NCBI RefSeq assembly: GCF_002082015.1
Contig: NZ_CP015109.1
Coordinates: forward strand, 396,134 to 460,133
Direction of reading: 5' to 3'
Source: Sporosarcina ureae
GTDB lineage: Bacteria > Bacillota > Bacilli > Bacillales_A > Planococcaceae
Length of the DNA stretch: 64,000 nucleotides
The position numbers and the translations under genes are program-made. Below the pieces are notes generated by a model, which was given only the letters and a program-made list of their open reading frames with translations, was not told the DNA's origin and made no database searches. Of the stretch, positions 1-9,176 are shown in pieces. Every line of letters starts with the position of its first letter. Within the stretch, counting starts at the first letter, position 1.

Positions 1-218
1 ATTATAATGAAGATAAAGAGCTTCCTGCTGCCTACAGATTTTTGTACTAACTCCATATTCTGCCCTCCGATTATTAGTAGTTAACGTCCAATATTATCGC
101 ATGTAGTCTGAAGTTCGATTAAAAATTTTCCCATTTCACTTCGTATACGTAAATTCATTTGTTATAAGTTTACTATCCTTACTCACAAATTTAGTACTCA
201 CTCCACCGCTCTTAATGC

Positions 219-263
219 TAAAAAAGACTGAAGTTCAACCCGATTGGGATTGATCTTCAGTCT
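219..263 (-). terminator. Rho-independent terminator after the DUF948 pair
   Basis: On the minus strand a stem of AGACTGAAG pairs with CTTCAGTCT and is followed by TTTTTT. It lies just downstream of the first DUF948 gene and would end that transcript. The first 218 bases of the window show no gene I can support. Confidence 0.85.
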
Positions 264-273
264 TTGTCAGCAC

Positions 274-768
274 TTAAAATGATGCATTTTCTGGTGCTGG
301 TAACTTTTTTTGTGGAACACTCTGTTCTGCACGATCCTTAGCAGCGCTCACGGATTGCTTACGCTTCTTAAAGATGTAATAACCTAACATAGCTGAACCG
401 TAGATGTTGCCTAGCTTCTTGTTTTGCTCTGATGTGTCTGTGTGGTCTCCTTTTTGTTGAACAGACGACGACACGTCCACTAATGAGGAAGACAACTGGT
501 GTGTAGATTCTCCAAGATCGCCGATTACTTGGAACAATGGAGTCAGATTTTCAATTTTTGTATTGATATCTGCTAAAGATTCATTACTGTTTTTAATTAA
601 ATTACCGGTTTCATCCAAAATGCCATCAAGTTGTTTCGGAAGCGCTCCTACCGTCTCATCGACGTCGTGCAGAATATTTCCAACTTGTTGTAATACCTTA
701 GCGAAATAGATAGCTAAAATGACGAAGGCGATACCGATTAGTATGACGCCAATTCCAACGAGATCCAT
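274..768 (-). CDS. DUF948 family membrane protein (YtxG/YoxC-like)
   Basis: The protein has about 164 residues. One N-terminal membrane segment (about residues 5-25, VGIGVILIGIAFVILAIYF) is followed by a long polar, probably coiled-coil region and a basic C-terminus. That layout matches DUF948 proteins, whose molecular role is not established; B. subtilis members are general-stress or envelope associated. I start at the ATG at 768 because GAGGG lies about 6 bases before it; an in-frame TTG sits six bases further upstream. It follows another DUF948 gene by under 20 bases, so the two are probably one operon ending at the terminator at 219-263. Confidence 0.75.
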   Translation of the reverse strand: MDLVGIGVILIGIAFVILAIYFAKVLQQVGNILHDVDETVGALPKQLDGILDETGNLIKNSNESLADINTKIENLTPLFQVIGDLGESTHQLSSSLVDVSSSVQQKGDHTDTSEQNKKLGNIYGSAMLGYYIFKKRKQSVSAAKDRAEQSVPQKKLPAPENASF

Positions 769-787
769 TCTCAACCCTCATTTCCTT

Positions 788-1210
788 TTACGTATTTTTT
801 ACGCTCTTCTTACCGCGTTGCCATGAATCGTAAACTTGGGCACCAAACTCTCCGTATTGGATCGCTTGAACAAACTTTTCTGTTCCTGGAAGAGAACCAT
901 CCTCTTCAAACTGTTTTGTCCGTTTGTTTACTTCTTCACTTAAGTACTGGCTGGATCGTCCAATATTTTCAATCGTAGAAAATAAAGGTGTCGTTGCCGC
1001 GAGTTTCACTTGAACATCTGTCGCCAGTTGTTCAGTCTCATTTAGAGTTCCATATAATTGCTCTATGCTTTGATCGAGCTCTGCCTCTACCCCTTTTACT
1101 GTTCCCATAACGGTTAGCAATAAGTTCGAAGACTTCGTTAGTAACAATGAAAGGTAGATGGCGACAATCAATACTGAGATTGCAATTAATAATAAACCAA
1201 TGTACGCCAT
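788..1210 (-). CDS. DUF948 family membrane protein, second copy
   Basis: The protein has about 140 residues: an N-terminal membrane helix (MAYIGLLLIAISVLIVAIYL) followed by a polar helical region rich in Glu, Gln and Thr. It has the same architecture as its downstream neighbour (TPLF... followed by an Ile-Gly-Ser motif in both), so the two look like diverged tandem paralogues. GAGGAGG is 8 bases before the chosen ATG; the in-frame GTG at 1216 is too close to it. Function unknown; membrane-anchored by its N-terminus. Confidence 0.7.
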   Translation of the reverse strand: MAYIGLLLIAISVLIVAIYLSLLLTKSSNLLLTVMGTVKGVEAELDQSIEQLYGTLNETEQLATDVQVKLAATTPLFSTIENIGRSSQYLSEEVNKRTKQFEEDGSLPGTEKFVQAIQYGEFGAQVYDSWQRGKKSVKNT

Positions 1211-1404
1211 ACACACATCCTCCTCTCCAACAGACTAAATACACCTTATCATTCTATACCACTCTCAGTTTTTCTAAAACATTAATCACCCAAAGTTCTG
1301 TCATACGAGTGTAAAAGTTTACTTTTCATCTGTAGTGACTAGTTATGGAAACCAATGCGACTCACGGGTGTATTACTTAATAAGTAGAGTCTTCCATCTT
1401 CAAC

Positions 1405-1446
1405 AAAAAATCCTATGCCCCGTATGAGGGAACATAGGATTTTTTA
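1405..1446 (-). terminator. Bidirectional terminator after the 43-residue gene
   Basis: The inverted repeat ATCCTATG ... CATAGGAT is flanked by A-runs on one side and T-runs on the other, so it can act on both strands. It directly follows the small zinc-ribbon-like gene at 1447-1578. Confidence 0.8.
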
Positions 1447-1578
1447 TTATTCTTCATGTCGTCCGACACAACGCTCACATTCGTACATCATAGATTCTTG
1501 TTTTTCTTTGAACTGGTTCCCACATTCTATACAAACCTTTTCCACCATTTGTCTTTTTTGCTCAGTGTTCTTTTTCAT
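1447..1578 (-). CDS. 43-residue zinc-ribbon-like small protein (YhfH-like)
   Basis: A minus-strand frame encodes 43 residues with two CxxC pairs (CIECG and CERC) about 16 residues apart, as expected for a small zinc ribbon. A strong GGAGG lies 8 bases before the ATG and a terminator follows the TAA at once, so it is a complete transcription unit. It resembles short YhfH-type proteins of Bacillus, whose function is not known to me. Being this short, it is easily missed by gene callers. Confidence 0.7.
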   Translation of the reverse strand: MKKNTEQKRQMVEKVCIECGNQFKEKQESMMYECERCVGRHEE

Positions 1579-1749
1579 CGTACATTCCTCCATTCATTTA
1601 GTTGTCATTCCCTGTACTGATACAGCAACTTTTATTAAGACTAATATATAACAGTATCGTCAGACTTGTCACTCTTTTCAGACGGAACCTGTTATTTTAC
1701 GATGGAATCCAAAAGAGCACGACGAATATAGGAAATAGAAAAGTGGAAA

Positions 1750-1786
1750 TAAAAATGGCATGTCAATATCGCGACATACCATTTCT
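1750..1786 (-). terminator. Rho-independent terminator
   Basis: On the minus strand AATGGTATGTC pairs with GACATGCCATT and is followed by TTTTA. It follows the 36-residue membrane protein gene by a few bases. Confidence 0.75.
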
Positions 1787-1793
1787 TTCCTCT

Positions 1794-1904
1794 TTACATC
1801 ATCACACCATAAACTATTACAGCCGCGATGATGACTAGCGTTACGACAAACACCGTCCATTGCATATTATCCGGCTTTTCTGGTCTACTATCCCATTTCT
1901 GCAT
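1794..1904 (-). CDS. 36-residue single-span membrane protein
   Basis: The short frame encodes a polar N-terminus (MQKWDSRPEKPDN) followed by one hydrophobic span (WTVFVVTLVIIAAVIVYGV). AGAAAGGAAG precedes the ATG at suitable spacing and a terminator follows within ten bases, which together make a real gene likely. No family recognised. It would be an N-in or N-out bitopic micro-protein of the membrane. Confidence 0.6.
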   Translation of the reverse strand: MQKWDSRPEKPDNMQWTVFVVTLVIIAAVIVYGVMM

Positions 1905-2177
1905 GAATAAACGCTTCCTTTCTGGTGTGTTAGTTCTTCATTCATTAGTTTTCCCTTCTGTTTACGAATTAAACGCGATGTATTTGTGTATAATCAGAAA
2001 ACAGATCTATATGAATGAATCTTCATACTATCTTCATAATGCTATTGCCCGATAATAAAATATGTACGTATTATTCCATAAATAAATTAAATGATTGATC
2101 TTCTCAATTTATTAAATCCTTAACTAACCAAGCAACCGCTTACATTTACAGAGTGTTCTAAATATAGTCATTACTCA

Positions 2178-2227
2178 CGAAATAAACATACAATTTAGAA
2201 CTTTCGTATGTTCATTCGGTTTTTTTC
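2178..2227 (+). promoter_or_regulatory. Attenuator-like terminator in the ilvA leader
   Basis: CGAAATAAACATAC pairs, with one mismatch and one bulge, with GTATGTTCATTCG and is followed by GGTTTTTTT. No plus-strand gene lies upstream for it to terminate, and ilvA starts about 50 bases downstream, so it may be a leader attenuator. I see no T-box consensus, so the sensing mechanism, if any, is unclear. Confidence 0.45.
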
Positions 2228-2275
2228 ATGTTATTATGAGTAAACGTTGATTCAATAACGGAGGTTAGATGATAA

Positions 2276-3547
2276 GTGATGAAGGTGAAAAAAATGGAAA
2301 CTCCACGTGTTCAAGTAGAAGATATCTTAATCGCGAACCAGCTGCTAAAAGACATCGTAGCGCATACGCCTTTACAGAAAAATGATCGTCTATCGGAAAA
2401 GTATGACTGTCATGTGTATATTAAGCGGGAAGATTTGCAGCATGTTCGTTCCTTTAAATTGCGCGGTGCTTATTATAAGATGAAGCGCATTGAAACAGAA
2501 GCACGTAAAAAAGGAATTGTTTGCGCTAGTGCAGGAAACCATGCACAAGGTGTAGCTTTCGCTTGTGCAAACCTAGACATTGACGGCAAGATCTTCATGC
2601 CTCAAACTACGCCTAAACAAAAAGTAAACATGGTGAAAATGTTCGGACGTGATCGCATTGAAATTATTTTAGTCGGAGATACTTTCGATGATTGTTTCGA
2701 GAGCGCGCTCGATTTGATGGAGAAAGAACAGCGTATTTTCATCCATCCATTCAATGATAAGGATATTATCGCGGGTCAAGGAACGGTAGCTGTCGAGATC
2801 ATGAATGATATTGAAGAGCCGATTGATTACGTATTTGCCAGTATCGGCGGTGGTGGTTTGATGTCCGGAATCAGTACATACATCAAAAACTTGTCTCCGC
2901 ACACGAAGATGATCGGCGCAGAGCCAGCAGGTGCAGCAAGTATGAAGGCTTCTATCGACGCCCAAAAAGTCGTACCTCTGGCAACGATTGATAAATTCGT
3001 CGATGGCGCGGCTGTCAAGTGCGTAGGCGATCTGAATTACGATATTTGTAATAACTATCTAGAAAACATCGTCAGCGTTCCTGAAGGTAAAGTATGTACC
3101 GCCATTCTCGACTTATACAATGAACACGCGATCATCGCAGAGCCAGCAGGTGCACTTCCGATCGCTGCACTCGATTTCTATAAAAATGAAATCAAAGGCA
3201 AATGTGTCGTCTGCGTGATCAGTGGTGGAAACAACGATATTGGTAGAATGCAGGAAATCAAAGAGAAGTCGATGATTTACGAAGGCTTGCTGTATTATTT
3301 CCTTGTGGACTTTCCACAACGTGCAGGTGCACTACGCCAGTTCCTTGATGGTGTACTTGGACCGGATGATGATATTACGATGTTCGAGTATACGAAGAAA
3401 AATAACAAAGAGAGCGGTCCGGGTCTTGTCGGAATTGAGATTAAGCGCAAAGAAGATTATAACGGCCTGATTGCACGTATGGAAAAGAACGGTTTCCCTT
3501 ATAAAGAAGTAAACAAAGACAGTTCGTTGTTCGGGTTGTTAATTTAA
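2276..3547 (+). CDS. ilvA: Threonine dehydratase (threonine ammonia-lyase), biosynthetic
   Basis: This PLP enzyme turns threonine into 2-oxobutanoate, the first step towards isoleucine. The 423-residue protein carries the PLP lysine in SFKLRGAYYKM (about residue 62), the SAGNHAQG phosphate/substrate loop, the glycine-rich SIGGGGLMSG PLP-phosphate loop, and a single C-terminal ACT-like regulatory domain (from about residue 340), the short form typical of Bacillus. GGAGG is about 11 bases before the GTG at 2276; an ATG follows directly at 2279. The gene stands alone between a possible attenuator and its own terminator. Confidence 0.95.
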   Translation: MMKVKKMETPRVQVEDILIANQLLKDIVAHTPLQKNDRLSEKYDCHVYIKREDLQHVRSFKLRGAYYKMKRIETEARKKGIVCASAGNHAQGVAFACANLDIDGKIFMPQTTPKQKVNMVKMFGRDRIEIILVGDTFDDCFESALDLMEKEQRIFIHPFNDKDIIAGQGTVAVEIMNDIEEPIDYVFASIGGGGLMSGISTYIKNLSPHTKMIGAEPAGAASMKASIDAQKVVPLATIDKFVDGAAVKCVGDLNYDICNNYLENIVSVPEGKVCTAILDLYNEHAIIAEPAGALPIAALDFYKNEIKGKCVVCVISGGNNDIGRMQEIKEKSMIYEGLLYYFLVDFPQRAGALRQFLDGVLGPDDDITMFEYTKKNNKESGPGLVGIEIKRKEDYNGLIARMEKNGFPYKEVNKDSSLFGLLI

Positions 3548-3554
3548 TAAAAGT

Positions 3555-3597
3555 TCTGCCGCAAGAGTCATCGCGACTTCTTGCGGCAGTTTTTTTG
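3555..3597 (+). terminator. Terminator after ilvA
   Basis: CTGCCGCAAGA pairs with TCTTGCGGCAG and is followed by TTTTTTT. The next 280 bases up to 3876 show no supported gene. Confidence 0.9.
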
Positions 3598-3875
3598 TGG
3601 TTATATACCTAGTAGTATGATGTTTAGACTTCACTAATCTGCGCTGATTCTTATGCATCAACAGATCAGACATTCAAAACCTACCTTGCACTATCTTCTA
3701 ACATAACAAAATGACCATACCCACCTCACATGAATCTATTCACACCAATTATGAAAGGTTTTCAACATAAAAAAATTGGGTATTTAATTACTAAAACATT
3801 CATAAACAGCACATGCTATCTGTACATAAGAAGAACACTTTTTATGAAAACTGCAGAAAAGGCGGTGACTCTGAC

Positions 3876-4418
3876 ATGGGCCCCAAACATAGTAAATTCA
3901 GTATATCCATACTCTTCATAGTTCCCCTGCTCATCTTAGCAAGCCTCACGGTCCCGTATTTCACAACCATTCAAAACGGTGCGGATGTCTATCTTCAATC
4001 GGAAACGATTACCGAGCAAGATGCAACTGAAAATTACGTCATGCTGCGCTACGACGTGGAAAAAGTACCAAAGGAGCGTATGACGCCTAGTTTAGTGAAT
4101 GCATTAAAAAAACCCGATGAACTCGGTCAGACACGAGTTTTTGGCGTATTGGAACAAAAAGACGGAGTATCTGAATTGGTTTCATTGAGCGACAAAAAAC
4201 CCTCTGAAGGCGTCTATTTAATGGGCTGGCTGGCGCAGACGACCGAGCGAGAGTATCGTCAAAATGATCATTATATCGTGAATTTCGGACTGGATCGCGT
4301 CTATGTTCCCGAGTTTGGCCACCGCGTTGCGGCAGACAGCGTGCAAGACCGTACGATGACCGCACACTTTAAAGTTCTTGATGGCAATAGCATTTTGCGC
4401 GAATTCCAAACCAACTAA
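3876..4418 (+). CDS. Membrane-anchored GDYXXLXY-like protein
   Basis: The protein has about 180 residues with an N-terminal membrane span (FSISILFIVPLLILASLTVPYF) and an extracytoplasmic domain. It contains ENYVMLRYDV, which looks like a degenerate form of the G-D-Y-x-x-L-x-Y motif that names this family, and the domain ends with a YVPEFGHR-type segment also seen in such proteins. Function unknown. I chose the ATG at 3876 after AAAGGCGGTG; the frame is open further upstream but without a convincing ribosome site. It converges on the gabD-type gene at a shared terminator. Confidence 0.55.
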   Translation: MGPKHSKFSISILFIVPLLILASLTVPYFTTIQNGADVYLQSETITEQDATENYVMLRYDVEKVPKERMTPSLVNALKKPDELGQTRVFGVLEQKDGVSELVSLSDKKPSEGVYLMGWLAQTTEREYRQNDHYIVNFGLDRVYVPEFGHRVAADSVQDRTMTAHFKVLDGNSILREFQTN

Positions 4419-4421
4419 AAG

Positions 4422-4464
4422 AAGCAAAAAGGAAGAGTATCGCTCTCCCTTTTTGCTTCCTTTT
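4422..4464. terminator. Shared bidirectional terminator
   Basis: GAAGCAAAAAGG...AGAG pairs with CTCT...CCTTTTTGCTTC between two converging genes. It provides A/T tracts on both sides. Confidence 0.8.
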
Positions 4465-4467
4465 GCA

Positions 4468-5886
4468 TTATAAACCTAATGAAATATATTTTACTTCTAC
4501 ATATTCATCCATACCTTGATGACCACCTTCACGTCCAAGACCGCTTTGTTTAAAGCCACCAAACGGAGCTTGTGGTGCTGACGGCAAGCCATCGTTCAAA
4601 CCTACGATACCATACTCCAATGCTTCACAAATTTGAATACCACGTGTGATATTTTCCGTGAAGACGTATGATGCGAGTCCAAATACAGTATCATTCGCAC
4701 GCTCGATTGCTTCTTCTTGTGTCTCAAACGTCGCAATCGGCAATACCGGGCCAAATGTCTCTTCTTGCATACAGAGCATATCGTCCGTTACATCTTTCAA
4801 AACAGTCGGTGGGTAGAATAATCCATTGATGAGTTCGCCACCTGTGACGACTGTCGCACCTTTGGATTTCGCATCTTCTACATGTTCTTGCACTTTATCG
4901 ATTGCATCTTGGTCAATTAACGGACCTATCACGACGCCTTCTTCTTTACCGTCGCCAACTTTCAACTTCTTCGTTTCCTCTGCAATGCGTGTCGTGAATT
5001 TTTCCACGATCGATGAATGAACATAAATACGGTTCGCACACACACAAGTTTGTCCTGCATTACGGAATTTCGCTGCGATGACGCCATCTACCGCTTTGTC
5101 CAGATCCGCGTCCGCCATAACAATCGCTGGTGCTTGTCCACCGAGTTCCAATGAAATCTTCTTCATCGTATCGGCTGCACCTTTCATCAATGTCTTACCG
5201 ATTTCAGTAGATCCTGTAAACGTCAGCTTACGCACACGCCCGTCTTCTTGCCACGCCTCTGCAATTTCACTCGCACTGCCTGTTACAATGTTCAGTACAC
5301 CGTCGGGAATACCCGCTTCTTGTGCAAGCTCTATTAAACGAATTGCAGTGAGCGGAGTCTGAGATGCCGGCTTCATGACGACTGTACAGCCTGCTGCAAG
5401 TGCTGGCGCAATTTTACGTGCAATCATAGCCGCGGGGAAGTTCCATGGCGTAATCGACGCAATGACACCGACTGGTTGCTTGTGTACAAACATTCGCTTA
5501 TTGGACTGCGTAGCCGGAATGGTTTCACCGTAAATTCGTTTCCCTTCTTCCGCAAACCAACTGATGTATCCATTTGAATAACGCATTTCACCAAGCGCTT
5601 CCGCTAATGGCTTCCCTTGCTCAGTCGTCATCGTGTCGGCTACGCTTTCTTCATTTTTTTCAATTAACGCATGCCATTTCATTAAATACGCACTGCGTTC
5701 ATACGCCGACAATGCGGCCCAGTCCGAAAACGCCGCAGAAGCTGCGTCGACCGCTTGCTTTGCTTCCGCTTTGCCGCCTTTAGGTACAGCACCGATCGTC
5801 TCACCTGTTGAAGGATTCACCACTTCAATTTGGGGTAAATCCGCACCGAGTCGCTTTCCGTTAATGATCATTTCAGTCGTTTTCAT
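4468..5886 (-). CDS. gabD: NAD(P)-dependent aldehyde dehydrogenase, probably succinate-semialdehyde dehydrogenase
   Basis: This cytosolic ALDH-superfamily enzyme oxidises an aldehyde, most likely succinate semialdehyde to succinate. Visible motifs are TPWNFP near residue 145, FTGSTEIGK (cofactor loop), the general base Glu in LELGGQAP, the catalytic Cys in GQTCVCANR, and the C-terminal PFGGFKQSGLGREGG. The double-cysteine CVC context and the overall sequence fit GabD. The length (about 472) is normal. AGGAGAGG lies 7 bases before the ATG at 5886; an in-frame TTG at 5892 is less likely. No GABA transaminase is adjacent, so the substrate is inferred. Confidence 0.85.
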   Translation of the reverse strand: MKTTEMIINGKRLGADLPQIEVVNPSTGETIGAVPKGGKAEAKQAVDAASAAFSDWAALSAYERSAYLMKWHALIEKNEESVADTMTTEQGKPLAEALGEMRYSNGYISWFAEEGKRIYGETIPATQSNKRMFVHKQPVGVIASITPWNFPAAMIARKIAPALAAGCTVVMKPASQTPLTAIRLIELAQEAGIPDGVLNIVTGSASEIAEAWQEDGRVRKLTFTGSTEIGKTLMKGAADTMKKISLELGGQAPAIVMADADLDKAVDGVIAAKFRNAGQTCVCANRIYVHSSIVEKFTTRIAEETKKLKVGDGKEEGVVIGPLIDQDAIDKVQEHVEDAKSKGATVVTGGELINGLFYPPTVLKDVTDDMLCMQEETFGPVLPIATFETQEEAIERANDTVFGLASYVFTENITRGIQICEALEYGIVGLNDGLPSAPQAPFGGFKQSGLGREGGHQGMDEYVEVKYISLGL

Positions 5887-5900
5887 ATTCAACCTCTCCT

Positions 5901-6668
5901 TTATTTAGCATCATTGACACGTTCTACGGGAATATCCGCCACTATATCATTTAATACCCAACTGGCGAGAATTAAACCAGCGACTGACGGACAAAACGCA
6001 TTGGAAGCTGGAGGCATTTGTGCTTTTCGTATCGATGCATCGGCATTACCGACTGTTTCAAGGATGTCTTCTCGTACAACGATTGGGCTTTCATCAGAGA
6101 ACACGACAGGCACGCCATTAGGAATACCAAGCTTGCGCAAACGAAGACGCATCACTTTCGCCAATGGATCTGTATGTGTTTTTGAAATATCAGCAATCTT
6201 AAAGCGAGTTGGATCTGTTTTATTGGCAGCACCCATGCTGGAGATTATTTTAATCCCACGTTTGACACATTGCTGGATCAAATGAATCTTATAGCTAATC
6301 GTATCCGATGCATCAATTACATAGTCGGGCTTATATGAGAAAAATTCTTCAGACGTCTCTTCTGTGTAGAACATATGTAAATCGATCACTTCACACTCTG
6401 CGTTGATATCTGCAATTCGTTCTTTCATGACGGCAGATTTCGAACGTCCTACCGTTGATAAATAAGCGACCAATTGGCGGTTGATATTCGTGATGTCAAC
6501 TGTGTCTTTATCGACTAAAATAATGCGCCCAACCCCAGTCCGCGCACATGCTTCAGCTGCGAATGAACCGACGCCACCGACACCTAAAATCGCCACCGTT
6601 TTGCCTTTCATTCTTTCCACGCCTTCTGTACCAATCGATAATTCATTTCTCGAAAATTGATGTAACAT
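5901..6668 (-). CDS. tcdA: tRNA threonylcarbamoyladenosine dehydratase
   Basis: This E1-like ATP-dependent enzyme cyclises t6A at position 37 of tRNA to ct6A. The protein has 255 residues, with the ATP-binding Rossmann motif GVGGVGSFAAEACARTG near residue 29 and DKDTVDITNINRQ shortly after, both typical of ThiF/MoeB-type proteins. The DISKTHTDPL segment is typical of the TcdA/YgdL branch. B. subtilis has its homologue (yrvM) in the same place, next to aspS with a 6S RNA between them. The start is the ATG at 6668. Confidence 0.9.
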   Translation of the reverse strand: MLHQFSRNELSIGTEGVERMKGKTVAILGVGGVGSFAAEACARTGVGRIILVDKDTVDITNINRQLVAYLSTVGRSKSAVMKERIADINAECEVIDLHMFYTEETSEEFFSYKPDYVIDASDTISYKIHLIQQCVKRGIKIISSMGAANKTDPTRFKIADISKTHTDPLAKVMRLRLRKLGIPNGVPVVFSDESPIVVREDILETVGNADASIRKAQMPPASNAFCPSVAGLILASWVLNDIVADIPVERVNDAK

Positions 6669-6755
6669 CTATACCGCATCCTTTATGATTAATTGTATTC
6701 ACTCTATCCTAAAACAGTCACCTGCACTCGCGCAACTAACTGAATTTTAGACACT

Positions 6756-6986
6756 AAAAAACCTTCTCGCTTACGCAAGAAGGTGAATTGTTGTAGGAAA
6801 GTGAAATCCCGACTGTGCCGTCTTTGAATATCGCTTTGAACCCGCTAATAGCAGGTGGGTGTCCTGTATAACTCTTTTGGCGTCCCGATTAAAGGCATGT
6901 CATCCAAGCTATAACGTTGAACTCCCGACGATAAGATGTTGGGTCAAAACTAATTTACAAATGACGAACACTTCAGGATTTCTACT
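6756..6986 (-). ncRNA. ssrS: 6S RNA
   Basis: The gene-free stretch between tcdA and aspS has a good sigma-A promoter upstream, contains segments such as CACCCACCTGCTATTAGCGGGTTC, and ends in a strong terminator (ACCTTCTTGCG, TAAG loop, CGAGAAGGT, T-run). B. subtilis carries a 6S RNA at this exact site. 6S RNA folds into a long hairpin that mimics an open promoter and sequesters RNA polymerase holoenzyme. The start is estimated from the promoter; the roughly 230 bases are somewhat long for the family, so the mature 5' end may lie further in. Confidence 0.75.
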
Positions 6987-6992
6987 AACTTC

Positions 6993-7021
6993 ATCTTATC
7001 ATACGCGTTTTTATAATTCAA
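6993..7021 (-). promoter_or_regulatory. Sigma-A promoter of the 6S RNA
   Basis: TTGAAT and TAAGAT are separated by 17 bases on the minus strand. The predicted start lies near 6986. Confidence 0.65.
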
Positions 7022-7057
7022 TCTATTTGAACAAAGTCTTTAAAAATAGTTGTTTCC

Positions 7058-8827
7058 TCACTTTTTTGCTAGTTCAGCGACTACTTTTATCCCGAGTTCT
7101 TTCAACTGTGCATCGTCAACAGAACTAGGTGCTTCTGTCAATAGATCACTTGCACTAGCTGTTTTAGGGAACGCAATTGTGTCGCGCAAGTTTGTAGATC
7201 CCGCAAGCAACATCACGATACGGTCTAGACCAAATGCAATTCCGCCGTGTGGAGGTGTCCCGTATTCAAACGCGTCCAACAAGAATCCAAATTGCTCGCG
7301 CGCTTGTTCTTCTGTAAATCCAAGTGCTTTGAACATGGCTTCTTGCACATCACGTTGGTAAATACGCAAAGATCCGCCACCTAGCTCATATCCGTTCAAT
7401 ACTAGATCGTATGCTTGTGCTTTTACTGTTTCCGGGCTCGTTTTCAATTCTTCCACGTCAGCCGGCATAGTGAATGGGTGATGTGCTGCATAATAACGGC
7501 CATCTTCCTCATCGTACTCAAATAGCGGCCAATCCGTAACCCACAGGAAGTTATACTGAGACTGGTCAATTAAATCTAATTCTTTTCCAAGCTTTAGACG
7601 TAGCGCGCCTAATGAATCGGCTACTACAGACTTCTTATCTGCTCCGAATAAGAATAAATCTCCAGGTTCTCCGCCACCAGCTGCTTTCAACGCTTCGCCA
7701 ATTTCTCCATCAAAGAATTTTGCAATCGGGCCATTGAAGCCGTCTTCCGTCACTTTTAACCACGCCATACCTTTCGCACCATACACTTTAGCAAACTCGC
7801 CAAGTGCATCGATATCTTTACGAGAATACTGATCCGCTGCACCTTTAACGTTGATCAATTTCACCTGTCCGCCCGCTTCCACTGCACTAGCGAACACTTT
7901 GAATGAAGAGTCTTTGACAATCTCAGATACGTCCGTCAATTCCATTCCGAAACGAGTGTCCGGCTTGTCTGAACCGAAACGACCCATTGCTTCGTCATAC
8001 GGAATGCGTTTAAACGGCGTTTCTACATCTACTTGTTTGACGTCTTTCATTACTTTCTTGATCAGACGTTCGTTAAGCTCCAAAATTTCTTCGATTGACA
8101 TGAAACTCATTTCCATATCGATTTGCGTGAATTCTGGTTGACGGTCTGCACGTAAATCTTCATCGCGGAAACAACGAGCAATTTGGTAATAGCGATCGAA
8201 ACCAGATACCATCAATAACTGCTTAAACAACTGCGGTGACTGTGGCAATGCGTAAAATTCACCTTCGTGAACACGGCTTGGCACTAAGTAATCGCGTGCG
8301 CCTTCAGGAGTCGATTTCGTTAGAATCGGTGTTTCCACTTCCAAGAATCCTTCATCATCCAAGAAGTTACGCACTGTTTTCGTAATATCTGAACGCATTT
8401 TGAAAACTTTTGCAAGCTCAGGACGACGCAAGTCTAAGTAACGGTACTTCAGACGCGTCTCTTCGCCTACATCCGTTTCGTCTTCAATAGTAAATGGTGG
8501 GTTTTTCGCTTCGTTGATGACTTTTACTTCAACCACTTGCACTTCAATAGCACCTGTCGCGATGTTTTTATTCTTTGTACGTTCTTCACGTTCGATGACG
8601 AGACCCGTAACTTCGATGACGTATTCATTACGCAATGTTTCAGCAATTTCAAGTGCCTCTTTTGAGATGTCCGGGTTGAAGACTGTCTGGACGATGCCTG
8701 CGCGGTCGCGGACATCGATGAAGATGAGTCCACCGAGATCACGGCGCTTCTGCACCCAGCCTTTGAGCGTGACTTCTTCTCCGATTTGTAGTTCTGATAA
8801 GTTCCCACAATAATGTGTGCGTTGCAT
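7058..8827 (-). CDS. aspS: Aspartyl-tRNA synthetase
   Basis: This class II synthetase charges tRNA-Asp. The protein has 589 residues, with an N-terminal OB-fold anticodon-binding domain ([20 protein letters not shown]), the class II catalytic core (motif 2 [18 protein letters not shown]), the bacterial GAD insertion domain, and motif 3 [11 protein letters not shown] near the C-terminus. The ATG start is followed by the usual [10 protein letters not shown]. It lies downstream of hisS as in B. subtilis, but over 540 bases including two repeats separate them, so co-transcription is not assured. Confidence 0.97.
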   Translation of the reverse strand: MQRTHYCGNLSELQIGEEVTLKGWVQKRRDLGGLIFIDVRDRAGIVQTVFNPDISKEALEIAETLRNEYVIEVTGLVIEREERTKNKNIATGAIEVQVVEVKVINEAKNPPFTIEDETDVGEETRLKYRYLDLRRPELAKVFKMRSDITKTVRNFLDDEGFLEVETPILTKSTPEGARDYLVPSRVHEGEFYALPQSPQLFKQLLMVSGFDRYYQIARCFRDEDLRADRQPEFTQIDMEMSFMSIEEILELNERLIKKVMKDVKQVDVETPFKRIPYDEAMGRFGSDKPDTRFGMELTDVSEIVKDSSFKVFASAVEAGGQVKLINVKGAADQYSRKDIDALGEFAKVYGAKGMAWLKVTEDGFNGPIAKFFDGEIGEALKAAGGGEPGDLFLFGADKKSVVADSLGALRLKLGKELDLIDQSQYNFLWVTDWPLFEYDEEDGRYYAAHHPFTMPADVEELKTSPETVKAQAYDLVLNGYELGGGSLRIYQRDVQEAMFKALGFTEEQAREQFGFLLDAFEYGTPPHGGIAFGLDRIVMLLAGSTNLRDTIAFPKTASASDLLTEAPSSVDDAQLKELGIKVVAELAKK

Positions 8828-8911
8828 AGTAGCTACACTACCCTTCTGATGTTTGAGTTTGTATTTTGTAATTCGAATGAAAATAGAGAGTGTTATTTGG
8901 TGTTGTGCATG

Positions 8912-9040
8912 GGATTTGCGCTTCAGAGGGGACGCTTTCCCGAGGGCCCGCGGTGAGCCAACCAGGTCGCTGTGCTCCCTTTGGTTGTCTCACCTGTCGG
9001 GCTGATCCTCCGGGAGTCGCCCCTCTTACGCTCCAATCCT
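8912..9040 (+). repeat. Palindromic intergenic repeat, copy A
   Basis: The outer arms pair imperfectly (GGGATTTGCGCTTCAGAGGGG against CCCCTCTTACGCTCCAATCC). The inner marks are GGACGCTTTCC and CGGGAGTCGCC, with a second inner hairpin (AACCA ... TGGTT). Related copies lie at 9177-9346 (inverted) and 19682-19811. No reading frame is apparent. Confidence 0.75.
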
Positions 9041-9176
9041 AAGTGGATACTATAATTAGTTAGCGACATCACTGAAATTCATAAGCGACTAACTATATTG
9101 CTTCTTATTTCATTTAAATTCAAGATCGAGTTCAAATTCAAGTTCAGTCACCAAGTACCTCTTATTCTAAAAGTTA

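Noticed and set aside
2092-2124. Leader peptide gene MIDLLNLLNP before ilvA
   Set aside because: No ribosome binding site; kept only as part of a speculative attenuator finding.
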